64,000 nucleotides of DNA from Gemmatimonadota bacterium (GTDB lineage Bacteria; Latescibacterota; UBA2968; UBA8231), in assembly GCA_018660835.1 (NCBI GenBank), contig JABJJN010000011.1, positions 149,067-213,066 on the forward strand, in the 5' to 3' direction. Shown here one piece after another: positions 43,896 through 52,476 of the stretch; the first letter of the stretch is position 1, and each line of letters starts with the position of its first letter. The position numbers and the translations under genes were made by a program. The notes beneath the pieces were generated by a model, which was given only the letters and a program-made list of their open reading frames with translations, was not told where the DNA came from and searched no databases.

Positions 43896-46169
43896 TCAAG
43901 CAGGGCCTGAGACCTGTTTAGAGACCACGATTCGGCCACCGGCCGCCCCGGTGCCAGGTCCCATGGATACGAGCCAATCGGCATTGTCTGGTGTCACTGC
44001 CATGGCGCGCGTGGCCACAACCGTCGCACCACGAGCAACCAGTCTACGCAACGATTCGTGGACTTGTCGGGCTCCTGCTTGGTCTTCGCCAGCACCGGCC
44101 CGCTCAACGAGAAAAAGATCCCGGTGATCTGCCCTCCCCGCATGCGCCGCCAGAAGAGCTCGCAGGATCAACAGCCTATCCAGCCGATGCACTGGTGTGC
44201 CAAGCTGGTATGACGCGAGACCATCCACCTGGGCCGCCCGCAGGATCGCCTGCGGCCGCTGTTCGCGGTGCAGAAAGCGAGCCGCCTCGTCGACGGTCAT
44301 TTCCATCAGATCACCAATTGAGGCACCACGGACGGTGGCGACGAACACCTCCTCACGAAAGCGCCGCCCCTCGCAGTCTGGACAGATAACAACAAGATCC
44401 TCCACATACTCCAGACGGTGGACGATCTCGCCTACCCCCTCACACCGAGCACAGCGTCCCCCGGGTCTCTCCAGTTCAAACGACTCGGATCGCAATTGGT
44501 GCTCCTGTGCCGACGAGGTGGCTGCAAATAGCCGTGCCAGGTCACGACCCAGGGTCAGCAACTGCATGAGCGTTCCCTGGCTGGCACGTAGGACCTCATC
44601 AGACATGTGCAGACAGCGTCGAATGCCCGTTGCATCTATGGCGAAGTCACTGCGGCAATCTGCAGATCCGGTCAGGCCAAGGGTCAGCTGCCGTAGGAGC
44701 GCCGATTTTCCACTGCCACTGGAACCATCCACACAGATCAGGCAGCCCAGTGGTAAATCAAGTCGCAAGTCCGGGTCGAGAGGGGTGCTGTCTGCCACAG
44801 GAGATCGGGGCCGGATGACGAGCATCCCGTCACGCTCGACTCGCTGAACCTTCGCCGACGGCTGTTGCTCTTGTGATTCAACCTTCTGCAAGTCAACCAC
44901 TACCTGCGCCCTGGCAGCGACAGCGGAATCTGCATCGACGAATACCACCGTCCCCCCCTGCGTGACAAGTCGTCCCAAGCCGTCCATCACAACAGACAGC
45001 GTTGCCGCAGGCAGGCCAGACAGAGGCGGGACCACAACATGCAGCAAGCCACTGAGTCTCTGCGAGATCGCCGCCGCAACGCTGAGCAGAAGTCGTTCGC
45101 CGAAGGCCAAGTGCGACCACTGTCGCCATAGGGGTAATTTGCCGAGTCCCAACTCGATGGCTGGGGCCAGCAGCGACCTCGCCCTGACAATGAGGGAGGT
45201 ATGGTCGCTAGTCGAACAGTGAATTGGTAGAGGATCTTCAAGTAGATTGCTCAGCCATGCATCGAAGTCGCCGATCTGACTCGTCTTCAGATCGGCCAGG
45301 GCTCGGCCCGCGAGAGTCGAACCGGCGATCTGGTTGCTAGCGCTCGCCTCGTCTTCATCCAGCCAGTGGCCCCATACCAGCTGTTGAGCAGATAGGCCGC
45401 AAGCACGACAACTGAACTGGCGATTGAGCCAGCGCACATCCTGCTCATTGTTCTCGATCTTCAAGAAGACTCGCCCATGCGCCATCGCTCGGGCGTTGCG
45501 GATCGCCTCACCCAACCGCGCCGGCGTAGCCGTCGCCGGAACGAGGCGATCGATGACAATATGTATCGTCAGTTGATCAAGAGTGCTTCGGCGCCCCTTC
45601 GCATCATCAGAATCGATCCGCTGAACTTCATCCGCAATCAGGACGCGTGGGAATCCTGCACGAACCAATTCATCGTATACAGTCGCCGTCGGCGGTTCGG
45701 ACAGCTCAAGTGGTGCGATCACAAGGCACCGATCTGTGATGGCTTCATGAGTCTGTACAACCTCCACGGCACGATCATCATCAAGATGTTGACACTCCCC
45801 GCCACAGTGGCGGCAGGTCGTTTGTACGAGTGTCTGCAGAATGCGCGCCAGGTCGGACCGCAGATGAAGGACATCCACCACTCTTCCGTGCAGTAGATTG
45901 CCAGGCAACGATTGTGCCGGCGGCAAACCAGAAGCATCCTCCATCTCAACTGGATGTCCAAGTCCACCAAAACGCTCACGATCCTGCGGCGAGAGCGCAC
46001 GCAGAAATCGGCGCCGACTCTCTCCAAGCAGGACATCATGGGCCAACGCCTGCGCGCCAGAGCCCGCACCGCCACGAAAACAAATCAACTGTCCAAGAGG
46101 AATCTCGAGATTCTCGATGCCATAGCGTGCCGCATCCAGGCCCCTTATTCTCAGGATAGCGGAGTTCAT
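43896..46169 (-). CDS. Divergent UvrA-like protein with eroded ATPase motifs
   Basis: About 757 residues, shorter than UvrA (about 940). Alignment by eye to UvrA is clear: an N-terminal LEIPLGQLICFRG, a GFPRVLIADEVQRID / VIDRLV block, and PGGRCARCEGVGEI...VVICPDCEGRRF for the C-terminal zinc finger. But the first Walker A reads GGAGSGAQAL without the Lys, both LSGGE signatures are gone (HLAFGERL; PVHRLDRL), the second Walker B ends in LVERAGAG rather than LDEPTTG, and the H-loop is missing. Only the second P-loop GSSGSGKSALL is intact. The frame is unbroken, so it is probably a living paralogue with a new role. Start at 46169 fits the UvrA N-terminus. Confidence 0.75.
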   Translation of the reverse strand: MNSAILRIRGLDAARYGIENLEIPLGQLICFRGGAGSGAQALAHDVLLGESRRRFLRALSPQDRERFGGLGHPVEMEDASGLPPAQSLPGNLLHGRVVDVLHLRSDLARILQTLVQTTCRHCGGECQHLDDDRAVEVVQTHEAITDRCLVIAPLELSEPPTATVYDELVRAGFPRVLIADEVQRIDSDDAKGRRSTLDQLTIHIVIDRLVPATATPARLGEAIRNARAMAHGRVFLKIENNEQDVRWLNRQFSCRACGLSAQQLVWGHWLDEDEASASNQIAGSTLAGRALADLKTSQIGDFDAWLSNLLEDPLPIHCSTSDHTSLIVRARSLLAPAIELGLGKLPLWRQWSHLAFGERLLLSVAAAISQRLSGLLHVVVPPLSGLPAATLSVVMDGLGRLVTQGGTVVFVDADSAVAARAQVVVDLQKVESQEQQPSAKVQRVERDGMLVIRPRSPVADSTPLDPDLRLDLPLGCLICVDGSSGSGKSALLRQLTLGLTGSADCRSDFAIDATGIRRCLHMSDEVLRASQGTLMQLLTLGRDLARLFAATSSAQEHQLRSESFELERPGGRCARCEGVGEIVHRLEYVEDLVVICPDCEGRRFREEVFVATVRGASIGDLMEMTVDEAARFLHREQRPQAILRAAQVDGLASYQLGTPVHRLDRLLILRALLAAHAGRADHRDLFLVERAGAGEDQAGARQVHESLRRLVARGATVVATRAMAVTPDNADWLVSMGPGTGAAGGRIVVSKQVSGPA

Positions 46170-46201
46170 GCGAAACCGCTCGAGCTCATAGGGCATCCAA
46201 C

Positions 46202-47035
46202 ATGGCCAGACCCCGTATCATGCCGGTAACATATCTCATGCTTCGAATCAAGCTGTGCGTACTGACTCTCGTCACCCTCAGCTCCCCCGCAGTCAGTGTC
46301 GACGGTGAGGCTGTGCCCTTTTCCCACAATCTGCTTCACCAGACTCTCCAGGCACATGTCGACACGAAGGGGCTCGTTGACTACGAGGGTCTGCAACATG
46401 ACCCGGCGGCCTTGGACGCCTACGTGGACAGCCTGGCGCTCGTCAGCCCGACATCCGCCGCTCAGCGATTCAGACGCCGCGCCGACCAGCTGGCTTATTG
46501 GATCAATGCATACAATGCACTGGTCCTGCATAGTGTGGTCTCTGCCTACCCGATTGCCAGCGTCGCAGATCTGGGTGGTCTCGATGGATTTTTTGACAAG
46601 CGCCTGCACATACTGGGAGGCGACTCTGTGAGTCTGAATCATATTGAGAATAAGATTATCCGACCACAATTTCGTGACCCGCGGATTCATTTTGCCGTCA
46701 ATTGTGGCGCCGCCAGCTGCCCGGCTCTAGATCGGCGCGCCTACGACGGTGGAGATCTCGAGGAACATCTCGAGCGACAGACTCACCGATTCGCCTCTGA
46801 CCCGGCGCATCTGAGCTGGCAAGATGGAGCGCTGTATATGTCGAGATTATTGGAATGGTATCGGCAGGACTTTGCCGATACCGACACGAGCGACGCAGCA
46901 CTCATCGGCTTTCTGCAACCATACACGCCACCGAAGCTCGCTGCATCTATACACGAGCATGTGACACCGATCCGTTTTCTGGACTACGACTGGAAGCTGA
47001 ATGTTCAACCTCGCAGAAAAGGTGCAGCGGAGTAG
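46202..47035 (+). CDS. DUF547 domain protein, exported
   Basis: 277 residues. A hydrophobic N-terminal segment (LCVLTLVTLSSPAVSVDG) looks like a signal peptide; starts at 46220 or 46238 are also possible. The DUF547 core is recognisable by LAYWINAYNALVLHSVV, then HFAVNCGAASCPALDRRAY and YMSRLLEWYRQDF. The His/Cys residues of this domain suggest a thiol protease-like or thioredoxin-partner role, but none is established. It diverges from the UvrA-like gene and converges with the HTH-metallo-beta-lactamase gene. Confidence 0.8.
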   Translation: MARPRIMPVTYLMLRIKLCVLTLVTLSSPAVSVDGEAVPFSHNLLHQTLQAHVDTKGLVDYEGLQHDPAALDAYVDSLALVSPTSAAQRFRRRADQLAYWINAYNALVLHSVVSAYPIASVADLGGLDGFFDKRLHILGGDSVSLNHIENKIIRPQFRDPRIHFAVNCGAASCPALDRRAYDGGDLEEHLERQTHRFASDPAHLSWQDGALYMSRLLEWYRQDFADTDTSDAALIGFLQPYTPPKLAASIHEHVTPIRFLDYDWKLNVQPRRKGAAE

Positions 47036-47037
47036 CT

Positions 47038-47883
47038 CTAGTCTGTGAAAAACGGGTTGTTCGCGAGCTCTTCGGCGACGGTCGTTGCCGGTCCGTGCCC
47101 TGGATACAGTGTCGTACCCTCTGGAAGCGACAACAGTTCACTTTGAACCGCGGCGAGTTGGCGCTTGTAGTCAGAACGATTTCGCGTGCCCCCCACAGAT
47201 CCAGCGAACAATGCATCGCCGACAAAAGCGGCCTCTGCATGAATCAGCGAGACACCTGCAGGCGTGTGCCCCGGCGTTGCAGCAACCCGCAAACTCTGCC
47301 GACCCATCTCAATAAGTTCACCCGGAACCAGGTAACCATCCACGTGTTGCCGCAAATCACCAAGTAGCTCCATCTCTGCCTCGCTGGCCAGCACATCCGC
47401 CTGTGTTGCCTGGCGAATCTCAGCGAGGGCACCGACATGATCAAAATGACCGTGCGTGAGCAGGATGAAGGCAATGTCCAACTGAGCCCCTTCGGCCGCC
47501 TGCAGGATCCGATCCGCCTGGAAGCCAGGATCGACGATGGCACCCACCTTCGTTCGCGGGCACCCGACGACATAGCCATTCATCAGAAAATCGGTCCCCA
47601 GTACACGCATCTCCACGACGAGATCGATCGGTTCACGACCTCCGGGCTCGTCCGGCAAGAACTCAACAGCTGCCGCTCTGTGGAGTTTTTCGGGCGCCAG
47701 ACCGAGCGTGTGAGCCAGAGCCAACACCTGCTCAGGACTCGGAACGAGATCATACGCCTCTAGCCGTTCGATGTCTGCCGCACTCAGGCCGCTGGCACTG
47801 CCTACGTCTGCCGTCGTGCGCTCTTGACCGCGACGTGCCTTGCCAACGACATCGCCAAACTCATCCTCCAATGCATCGTACAT
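47038..47883 (-). CDS. HTH (XRE-like) domain fused to metallo-beta-lactamase-fold hydrolase
   Basis: 281 residues. The first about 75 form an XRE-like helix-turn-helix (SGLSAADIERLEAYDLVPSPEQVLALAHTLGL), and the rest a glyoxalase II-like metallo-beta-lactamase domain with THGHFDHVG, TPGHTPAG, VGDALF and the late GHGPATTV supplying the metal ligands. Such hydrolases act on thioesters or persulfides. The fused HTH could tie hydrolase and DNA binding, or act only as a docking module. It converges on the DUF547 gene with two bases between stops. Confidence 0.8.
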   Translation of the reverse strand: MYDALEDEFGDVVGKARRGQERTTADVGSASGLSAADIERLEAYDLVPSPEQVLALAHTLGLAPEKLHRAAAVEFLPDEPGGREPIDLVVEMRVLGTDFLMNGYVVGCPRTKVGAIVDPGFQADRILQAAEGAQLDIAFILLTHGHFDHVGALAEIRQATQADVLASEAEMELLGDLRQHVDGYLVPGELIEMGRQSLRVAATPGHTPAGVSLIHAEAAFVGDALFAGSVGGTRNRSDYKRQLAAVQSELLSLPEGTTLYPGHGPATTVAEELANNPFFTD

Positions 47884-47910
47884 CTTGGGCCTTTCCAGGC
47901 GATTCGAAAG

Positions 47911-48582
47911 TCAGGAGGTCGTCAGACTCTGAATGAAGGCATTAAATGCCCCACGCTGTGTTGCGATCAACGCTTCAGGACCCGTGAACTTGAAATAGTA
48001 GAATGTGCCATTCACAGGGACGATTGCGCCGAGCATCCGGTAATTCTGCTGCGCATCACCACCCCCCATACCGCCACCGAACGTGCCGGGAATATCAACC
48101 ATGGTGATATCGATTCCGCCCTCTGAACGGGTCTCCCATCGCTGCGTCAGTTCCTGAGTTGAACCACCATCCGGCTGTGTAAATTGCCCAACCCAACGGG
48201 AGACATTGTCGTCGATGGTTCCCCACTGGCCACTGAACACGGCCAATTCAGCTGCCGTATACGCATCTCGTACAGCGAATTGCGCCAGACGCATCGTGCT
48301 GCTTGGTGCTTCTGATTCCCAGTCCACCGGCACGGTTGCTAGCAGATCTTCGCCAATACGAGCCATGCCCTCGGGGTTCGTGACCACCGCCGCACCCGAT
48401 GCGCCTGCGTGCGGCGACGCCGCCGTTGCGGATTCCGCCGCAGCGGGTAATGGAATCAAACCACGTTCGGCGAGGGCTGCATCAGCCTCTTTCTCGCTAT
48501 AGTGTTGGCCGCACCCGGCAGCGAGGACAAAGATCACTCCCATACCTGTCAGGATCGACATGAGACGGATGATTCGAGACAT
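47911..48582 (-). CDS. Lipoprotein of unknown function
   Basis: 223 residues. The signal peptide SILTGMGVIFVLAAGCG ends in a lipobox (LAAGC), so the mature protein is probably lipid-anchored. A low-complexity Ala/Ser/Pro linker leads to a soluble domain with repeated Trp and Gly residues (VPVDWESEAPSS, DIPGTFGGGMGGGDA). It is not recognised. It lies 74 bp after the corrinoid adenosyltransferase gene and 27 bp before the HTH-hydrolase gene on the same strand, so it may belong to the cobalamin operon transcript. Confidence 0.7.
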   Translation of the reverse strand: MSRIIRLMSILTGMGVIFVLAAGCGQHYSEKEADAALAERGLIPLPAAAESATAASPHAGASGAAVVTNPEGMARIGEDLLATVPVDWESEAPSSTMRLAQFAVRDAYTAAELAVFSGQWGTIDDNVSRWVGQFTQPDGGSTQELTQRWETRSEGGIDITMVDIPGTFGGGMGGGDAQQNYRMLGAIVPVNGTFYYFKFTGPEALIATQRGAFNAFIQSLTTS

Positions 48583-48656
48583 GAAACGGACTCAGCGGTT
48601 AGAGTTCTTGGATGAGGTGAAACTACGCACCTGATCGGGGGCGACAAGGTCTGTGA

Positions 48657-49235
48657 TCAGCCATCGCCTCCCGGCTTCCAGAGAATGTCCCCTTCCGCCC
48701 TATTCTCAATGCGAGCAAAAACAAAGAGCAGATCAGATAGTCGGTTGAGGTAGAGCAGGACCGGCTCCGACACCTGTCCACCAGACTCGCGCAGGAAGAT
48801 CACACGCCGTTCGGCGCGACGACAAACAGTTCGTGCCTGATGGAAGAGGGCGGCGCGCGGTGAACCTCCCGGCAGAATGAAGCTGCGCAAGGGTGGCAGC
48901 GGATCATTCCAGGTGTCGATCCACGTTTCTACAATCCCTGTCCTGGCCGTATCGAGACGAAGCGACTCCCCCGCCTGCTCACCGGCAGCTTCTGGTTTGC
49001 AGAGGTCGGCTCCCACATCAAACAGATCATTCTGAATCTGGCGGCAGATCTGTTCAACGCGCTCGTCACCATCCACACTCAGAGCAACCCCAACAGTGGC
49101 GTTGAGTTCATCGACAGCACCGACGGCTTCGACGCGAGGATCGGTCTTGCCTACCTGCGTACCATCACCCAGGTGCGTACGGCCGCCGTCTCCGCTCTTC
49201 GTATACAGCTTGGTCAGATTTACCACGGTCATCAA
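48657..49235 (-). CDS. pduO: Cob(I)yrinic acid a,c-diamide/cobalamin adenosyltransferase, PduO type
   Basis: 192 residues. LYTKSGDGGRTHLGDG at the start binds ATP in the PduO-type family, and FILPGGSPRAALFHQARTVCRRAERRV holds the conserved Arg residues. LNRLSDLLFVFAR is the family's closing motif. It adds the adenosyl group to cob(I)alamin. The gene follows btuC by only 4 bp, so it belongs to the cobalamin transport operon controlled by the riboswitch at 52.2 kb, linking import of B12 to its activation. Confidence 0.9.
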   Translation of the reverse strand: MMTVVNLTKLYTKSGDGGRTHLGDGTQVGKTDPRVEAVGAVDELNATVGVALSVDGDERVEQICRQIQNDLFDVGADLCKPEAAGEQAGESLRLDTARTGIVETWIDTWNDPLPPLRSFILPGGSPRAALFHQARTVCRRAERRVIFLRESGGQVSEPVLLYLNRLSDLLFVFARIENRAEGDILWKPGGDG

Positions 49236-49239
49236 ATCC

Positions 49240-50292
49240 TTAGAGTGCCAACTCGCGACGACGACTCAGCAGGTAGAGAAAAAAGGGACAACCGAGCAGG
49301 GCGGTGACGATGCCAACAGGTATTTCCGCCGGCGCCAACAGGGTCCTGGCCAGCATGTCTGCACTGACCATCAGGATCGCCCCACCGAGAAGTGACGCCG
49401 GGAACAAGACGCGATGATCGGGGCCAACGAGCAGACGCATCATGTGAGGAACGACCAAACCGACGAAACCGATGATGCCGCTGACTGAGACGGCAGCGGC
49501 TGTCAGTAAGGCAGTCAATACGAGGAAGATCCGCTTAAGGCGCTCCACGTCGACCCCCAGATACTGTGCGTTCTCTTCCCCTTGCAGCAACACATTCAGA
49601 TCTCGTGCGTAGACCTGCAGCACCAGCGCTGTGACCAACAGGGAGGGCCACACCATGTGAACATGCTCCCAGCGCCCTGCAGAAAAACTTCCGAGAATCC
49701 AATACAGAACTGAATGCAGCGTGTCATCACCTGAAAGCATGATGAAGGAGGTTGCCGCAGCAGCCATCGAACCAACGGCGACACCCGTAAGCAGAAGGAG
49801 TGTCGCCGGAACACGGCCAGCACGTAGAGACACGGTATAGACGATCAGCGTCACCGTCAGAGCACCGACAAAGGCGAACAAAGACGTCGCATGGAGGCCG
49901 ACAAACCAGAAGGAAACGGACATCGTCAGCGCCAACGTCGCGCCCAAGGCCGCACCGGAGGAGATCCCGATGATATAGGGATCGGCCATCGGATTCTGGA
50001 AGAAGCCCTGCATGACCGCACCACTCAGGGCCAGACTCGCCCCCACGAGGACCGCCAGCAGGATCCGAGGAGGACGCAGGTTGCGGACAATCGCCAGGGC
50101 CGCCCGACGATCCAACACCTGACCATCGGTGGAGGCGACCGTCTGCAATTCACCTTCGCCGTGAATCAGCAAATCCACGACTTCTCCGGCTGGAATCGGC
50201 ACGGGACCCGTGCCCAGGGATACAACACCGAGCAGGAGCAGAATCGCTAGCAGCGAGGGTAACCACACCGCCGCACGTCGACGCACATTCAT
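49240..50292 (-). CDS. btuC: Cobalamin/iron-siderophore type ABC transporter permease BtuC
   Basis: 350 residues with about nine to ten helices. The family motifs GAVMQGFFQNPMADPYIIGISSGAALGATLA and GFVGLVVPHMMRLLVGPDHR, the latter the loop contacting the ATPase, are those of FecCD-type permeases. With btuD and btuF and the upstream cobalamin riboswitch, the substrate is very likely cobalamin. It lies 65 bp after btuF and 4 bp before the adenosyltransferase. Confidence 0.9.
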   Translation of the reverse strand: MNVRRRAAVWLPSLLAILLLLGVVSLGTGPVPIPAGEVVDLLIHGEGELQTVASTDGQVLDRRAALAIVRNLRPPRILLAVLVGASLALSGAVMQGFFQNPMADPYIIGISSGAALGATLALTMSVSFWFVGLHATSLFAFVGALTVTLIVYTVSLRAGRVPATLLLLTGVAVGSMAAAATSFIMLSGDDTLHSVLYWILGSFSAGRWEHVHMVWPSLLVTALVLQVYARDLNVLLQGEENAQYLGVDVERLKRIFLVLTALLTAAAVSVSGIIGFVGLVVPHMMRLLVGPDHRVLFPASLLGGAILMVSADMLARTLLAPAEIPVGIVTALLGCPFFLYLLSRRRELAL

Positions 50293-50357
50293 CTGGTCAT
50301 CTGCACAGTGATGAGGATGCTTCGTGACGATTCTCGATCACAATTCTCCGGTCACGA

Positions 50358-51251
50358 TCACTGCGATGGCGCGGGATGCAACTGGTTGGCAAGAAGCTCA
50401 ACGGCATCGACCAGACGCGGTCCCGCCCGCGTCAACAGATCGCCATCGATGTGGACGATCCTGCCATCATCGATGGCAGGGATGTCCTTCCAACCGTCAA
50501 GGTGCCGCAGCCGCTGGACCTCCCCAGCCGGTTGCATTCCACCGCCGAGACTCGTCAACAGAACCTGCGGCGCCCAACCGACGATGGTCTCAAGACTGAC
50601 CTGCGGCCAGGTTCCCTCGGCTTGCCGGGCGACATTCACTCCTCCTGCACGATCGATGACATCATCAATCAGTGAGCCAGGCCCCGCCGTATACACCGGT
50701 TCGGCAACATATCCCCACAGAACACGAGGGCGAGGCAGGCCTTGTACCCGGGCATCGATGACTTTGAGTCTACCCTCAAGAGCTGCAGCGACCGAATCAC
50801 TGTGCGCGGTTGTAGCGGTTAGCTCCCCGATGCGACGAATCGCGTCGACCATCGAAGCAAGGCTCTGCACATTCAGCGCAAAAATGGGGACCCCCATCTG
50901 CTCGAGGGCCCGGAGACCGTCCAGGTCATTGCCTCGGGCAGCAATGATGAGATCAGGGCCCACGGCAGTGATCCGTTCGATATTCAAGTCAGAATAGCCG
51001 GCGACCTGTTGTATTTCGCGTGCAGCAGCTGGAAAATTACACCACTCAGTCACGCCGACAACACGATCTCCTGCACCTACCGCGAAAAGGATTTCCGTAT
51101 TCGAAGGTGCCAGTGAGACGATCCGCAGAGGGGTCTGCGCCAGAACGACTTGTTTGCCAAGATCATCCTTGACACGGATGTCTGCAGCCCGGGCCCAGGG
51201 CACCGACAAAGTAAGACACACAACAACCAACCACATCTGTCGCACCTTCAT
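50358..51251 (-). CDS. btuF: Periplasmic cobalamin-binding protein BtuF
   Basis: 297 residues. A signal peptide (MKVRQMWLVVVCLTLSVPWARA) leads to a periplasmic-binding fold with PLRIVSLAPSNTEILFAVGAGDRVVGVTEWCNFP, the typical start of the BtuF/FepB-type domain. The start codon overlaps btuD by 4 bp (ATGA). It should deliver cobalamin to BtuCD. The TonB-dependent outer membrane receptor is not in the window. Confidence 0.88.
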   Translation of the reverse strand: MKVRQMWLVVVCLTLSVPWARAADIRVKDDLGKQVVLAQTPLRIVSLAPSNTEILFAVGAGDRVVGVTEWCNFPAAAREIQQVAGYSDLNIERITAVGPDLIIAARGNDLDGLRALEQMGVPIFALNVQSLASMVDAIRRIGELTATTAHSDSVAAALEGRLKVIDARVQGLPRPRVLWGYVAEPVYTAGPGSLIDDVIDRAGGVNVARQAEGTWPQVSLETIVGWAPQVLLTSLGGGMQPAGEVQRLRHLDGWKDIPAIDDGRIVHIDGDLLTRAGPRLVDAVELLANQLHPAPSQ

Positions 51252-52066
51252 ACCTGGCTCCTGTGCGTCACTGTCGACTCGACCGTGTGACGACGCGATT
51301 TTGGGATAATTCTTGCACGACCACCGATCTGCTCGATCCAGACATCGACACCATACGCTTGTCTTACCAGGTCTTCGGTCAGCACCTGCGCCGCACTGCC
51401 GACAGCCAACGGCCGACCTGCTTCCATGAGTACCAACTGTTCACCAAACTCAGCAGCCGCATTCAAATCATGGGTCACACACACAATCGTAAGCCCCGTC
51501 TCTTCATGCAGTTCGCTCAGCAGGTCGAGGATCTCTACCTGGTGATTGATGTCGAGATGATTGGTAGGCTCATCCAGTAGCAGCAATTGTGGTTGCTGTG
51601 CAAGTGCGCGCGCGATGATCACGCGCTGCCGCTCACCTCCAGACAATTCACGGATGCTGCGGGACGCAAGGTCAGTTGTGGAAGTCAGCTCCAGGGCCTG
51701 CGTGACGGCAAGACGATCTTCGTCCCCCATGCCTTGAAAGCGCTTCAGATGCGGATGACGTCCCATAGCCACAGTCTCTTCGACCGAGAATTCGAAGTCG
51801 CTGACGGCAGCCTGAGGTACGACAGCGACGCGACGAGCCAGGTCTCGGCGACTGCATTCGTTGAGATCTTGTCCGGCGAGGGTCACTGTACCCGACCACG
51901 GAGCCATCACACCTGCTGCTACGCGTAGAATTGTGCTCTTGCCTGAACCGTTGGGGCCGATCAGGGCAGCAAAGGCCCCTGCCACCACAGACAACGAGAC
52001 CTGCTGCAGGACAGGAGTCCCCGGTCGATATCCAACGGTGACACGATCAAGCTGCAGTAGCGACAC
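51248..52066 (-). CDS. btuD: Cobalamin ABC transporter ATP-binding protein BtuD
   Basis: About 272 residues starting at a GTG (52066). The ORF-track frame runs upstream through the terminator and into the riboswitch region, which cannot be coding. Walker A GPNGSGKS, the signature LSGGERQRV, Walker B LLLLDEPTNHLD and the H-loop CVTHDLN are all intact. It is the first gene of the operon after the riboswitch and powers the BtuCDF importer. Confidence 0.93.
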   Translation of the reverse strand: MSLLQLDRVTVGYRPGTPVLQQVSLSVVAGAFAALIGPNGSGKSTILRVAAGVMAPWSGTVTLAGQDLNECSRRDLARRVAVVPQAAVSDFEFSVEETVAMGRHPHLKRFQGMGDEDRLAVTQALELTSTTDLASRSIRELSGGERQRVIIARALAQQPQLLLLDEPTNHLDINHQVEILDLLSELHEETGLTIVCVTHDLNAAAEFGEQLVLMEAGRPLAVGSAAQVLTEDLVRQAYGVDVWIEQIGGRARIIPKSRRHTVESTVTHRSQV

Positions 52067-52096
52067 GCGGACTCTTTCTATACGGGGTGCCGGCAC

Positions 52097-52142
52097 AAAA
52101 AAACGCCGGTCCTTGGCCCCCGAGGGTTCCGTAGGATCGGCG
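52097..52142 (-). terminator. Intrinsic terminator in the cobalamin leader
   Basis: On the minus strand CGCCGATCC pairs with GGACCGGCG (one mismatch) and encloses a G/C-rich inner hairpin, followed by seven T (52103-52097). This sits between the cobalamin riboswitch and btuD, so binding of cobalamin is expected to favour termination and reduce the transporter. The choice of switch mechanism is inference from position. Confidence 0.75.
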
Positions 52143-52215
52143 TCTGCTCGCTTTATGAGCGTCGACGGATTCTGCGTACCGGGTAGGCCTCTCCCACGGA
52201 GGCACTCACAACCCA

Positions 52216-52374
52216 ACGGTTTCAGGCAGGTCTCCTGGCTTCCGGTTCGCAGCAATCCACACAAGGCAAAGTGGATGTCTCAAACCGGTCACAGTGGCGG
52301 GGCCGCGGCGGCTTTGAACCGCCTTCCCTATTCTTCCCGCATCGCGTCAGCGATGCCGGACACCGTGAAACCGT
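52216..52374 (-). ncRNA. Cobalamin riboswitch (B12 aptamer)
   Basis: The minus strand contains the B12 box AGCCAGGAGACCTGCC, the GCCCCGCCACTGTG core segment and AATAGGGAA upstream, in the standard order. The ends ACGGTTTCA (52374-52366) and TGAAACCGT (52224-52216) pair perfectly as the closing P1 stem. It precedes btuD, btuF, btuC and the adenosyltransferase, which fits cobalamin-dependent repression. Confidence 0.93.
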
Positions 52375-52429
52375 ACGTCTGTGTAGTCATCGTCACGACA
52401 CCGAGTCGTCTCGCCACGATATAGGGTCA

Positions 52430-52459
52430 AGTGTAGACTGTGTGTTCTCTCATCGTCAA
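52430..52459 (-). promoter_or_regulatory. Candidate promoter for the cobalamin riboswitch operon
   Basis: Minus-strand TTGACG (52459-52454) is followed after 18 bases by TACACT (52435-52430). The -35 matches 5 of 6 and the -10 4 of 6 positions. A start near 52423 would put the transcript end about 50 bases before P1 of the riboswitch, a sensible leader. Confidence 0.4.
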
Positions 52460-52476
52460 GGACTCCTGCTGAAAAC

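Noticed and set aside
51248-52264. 338-aa form of BtuD
   Set aside because: Its N-terminal extension runs through the terminator and riboswitch; the GTG at 52066 gives a normal ATPase.
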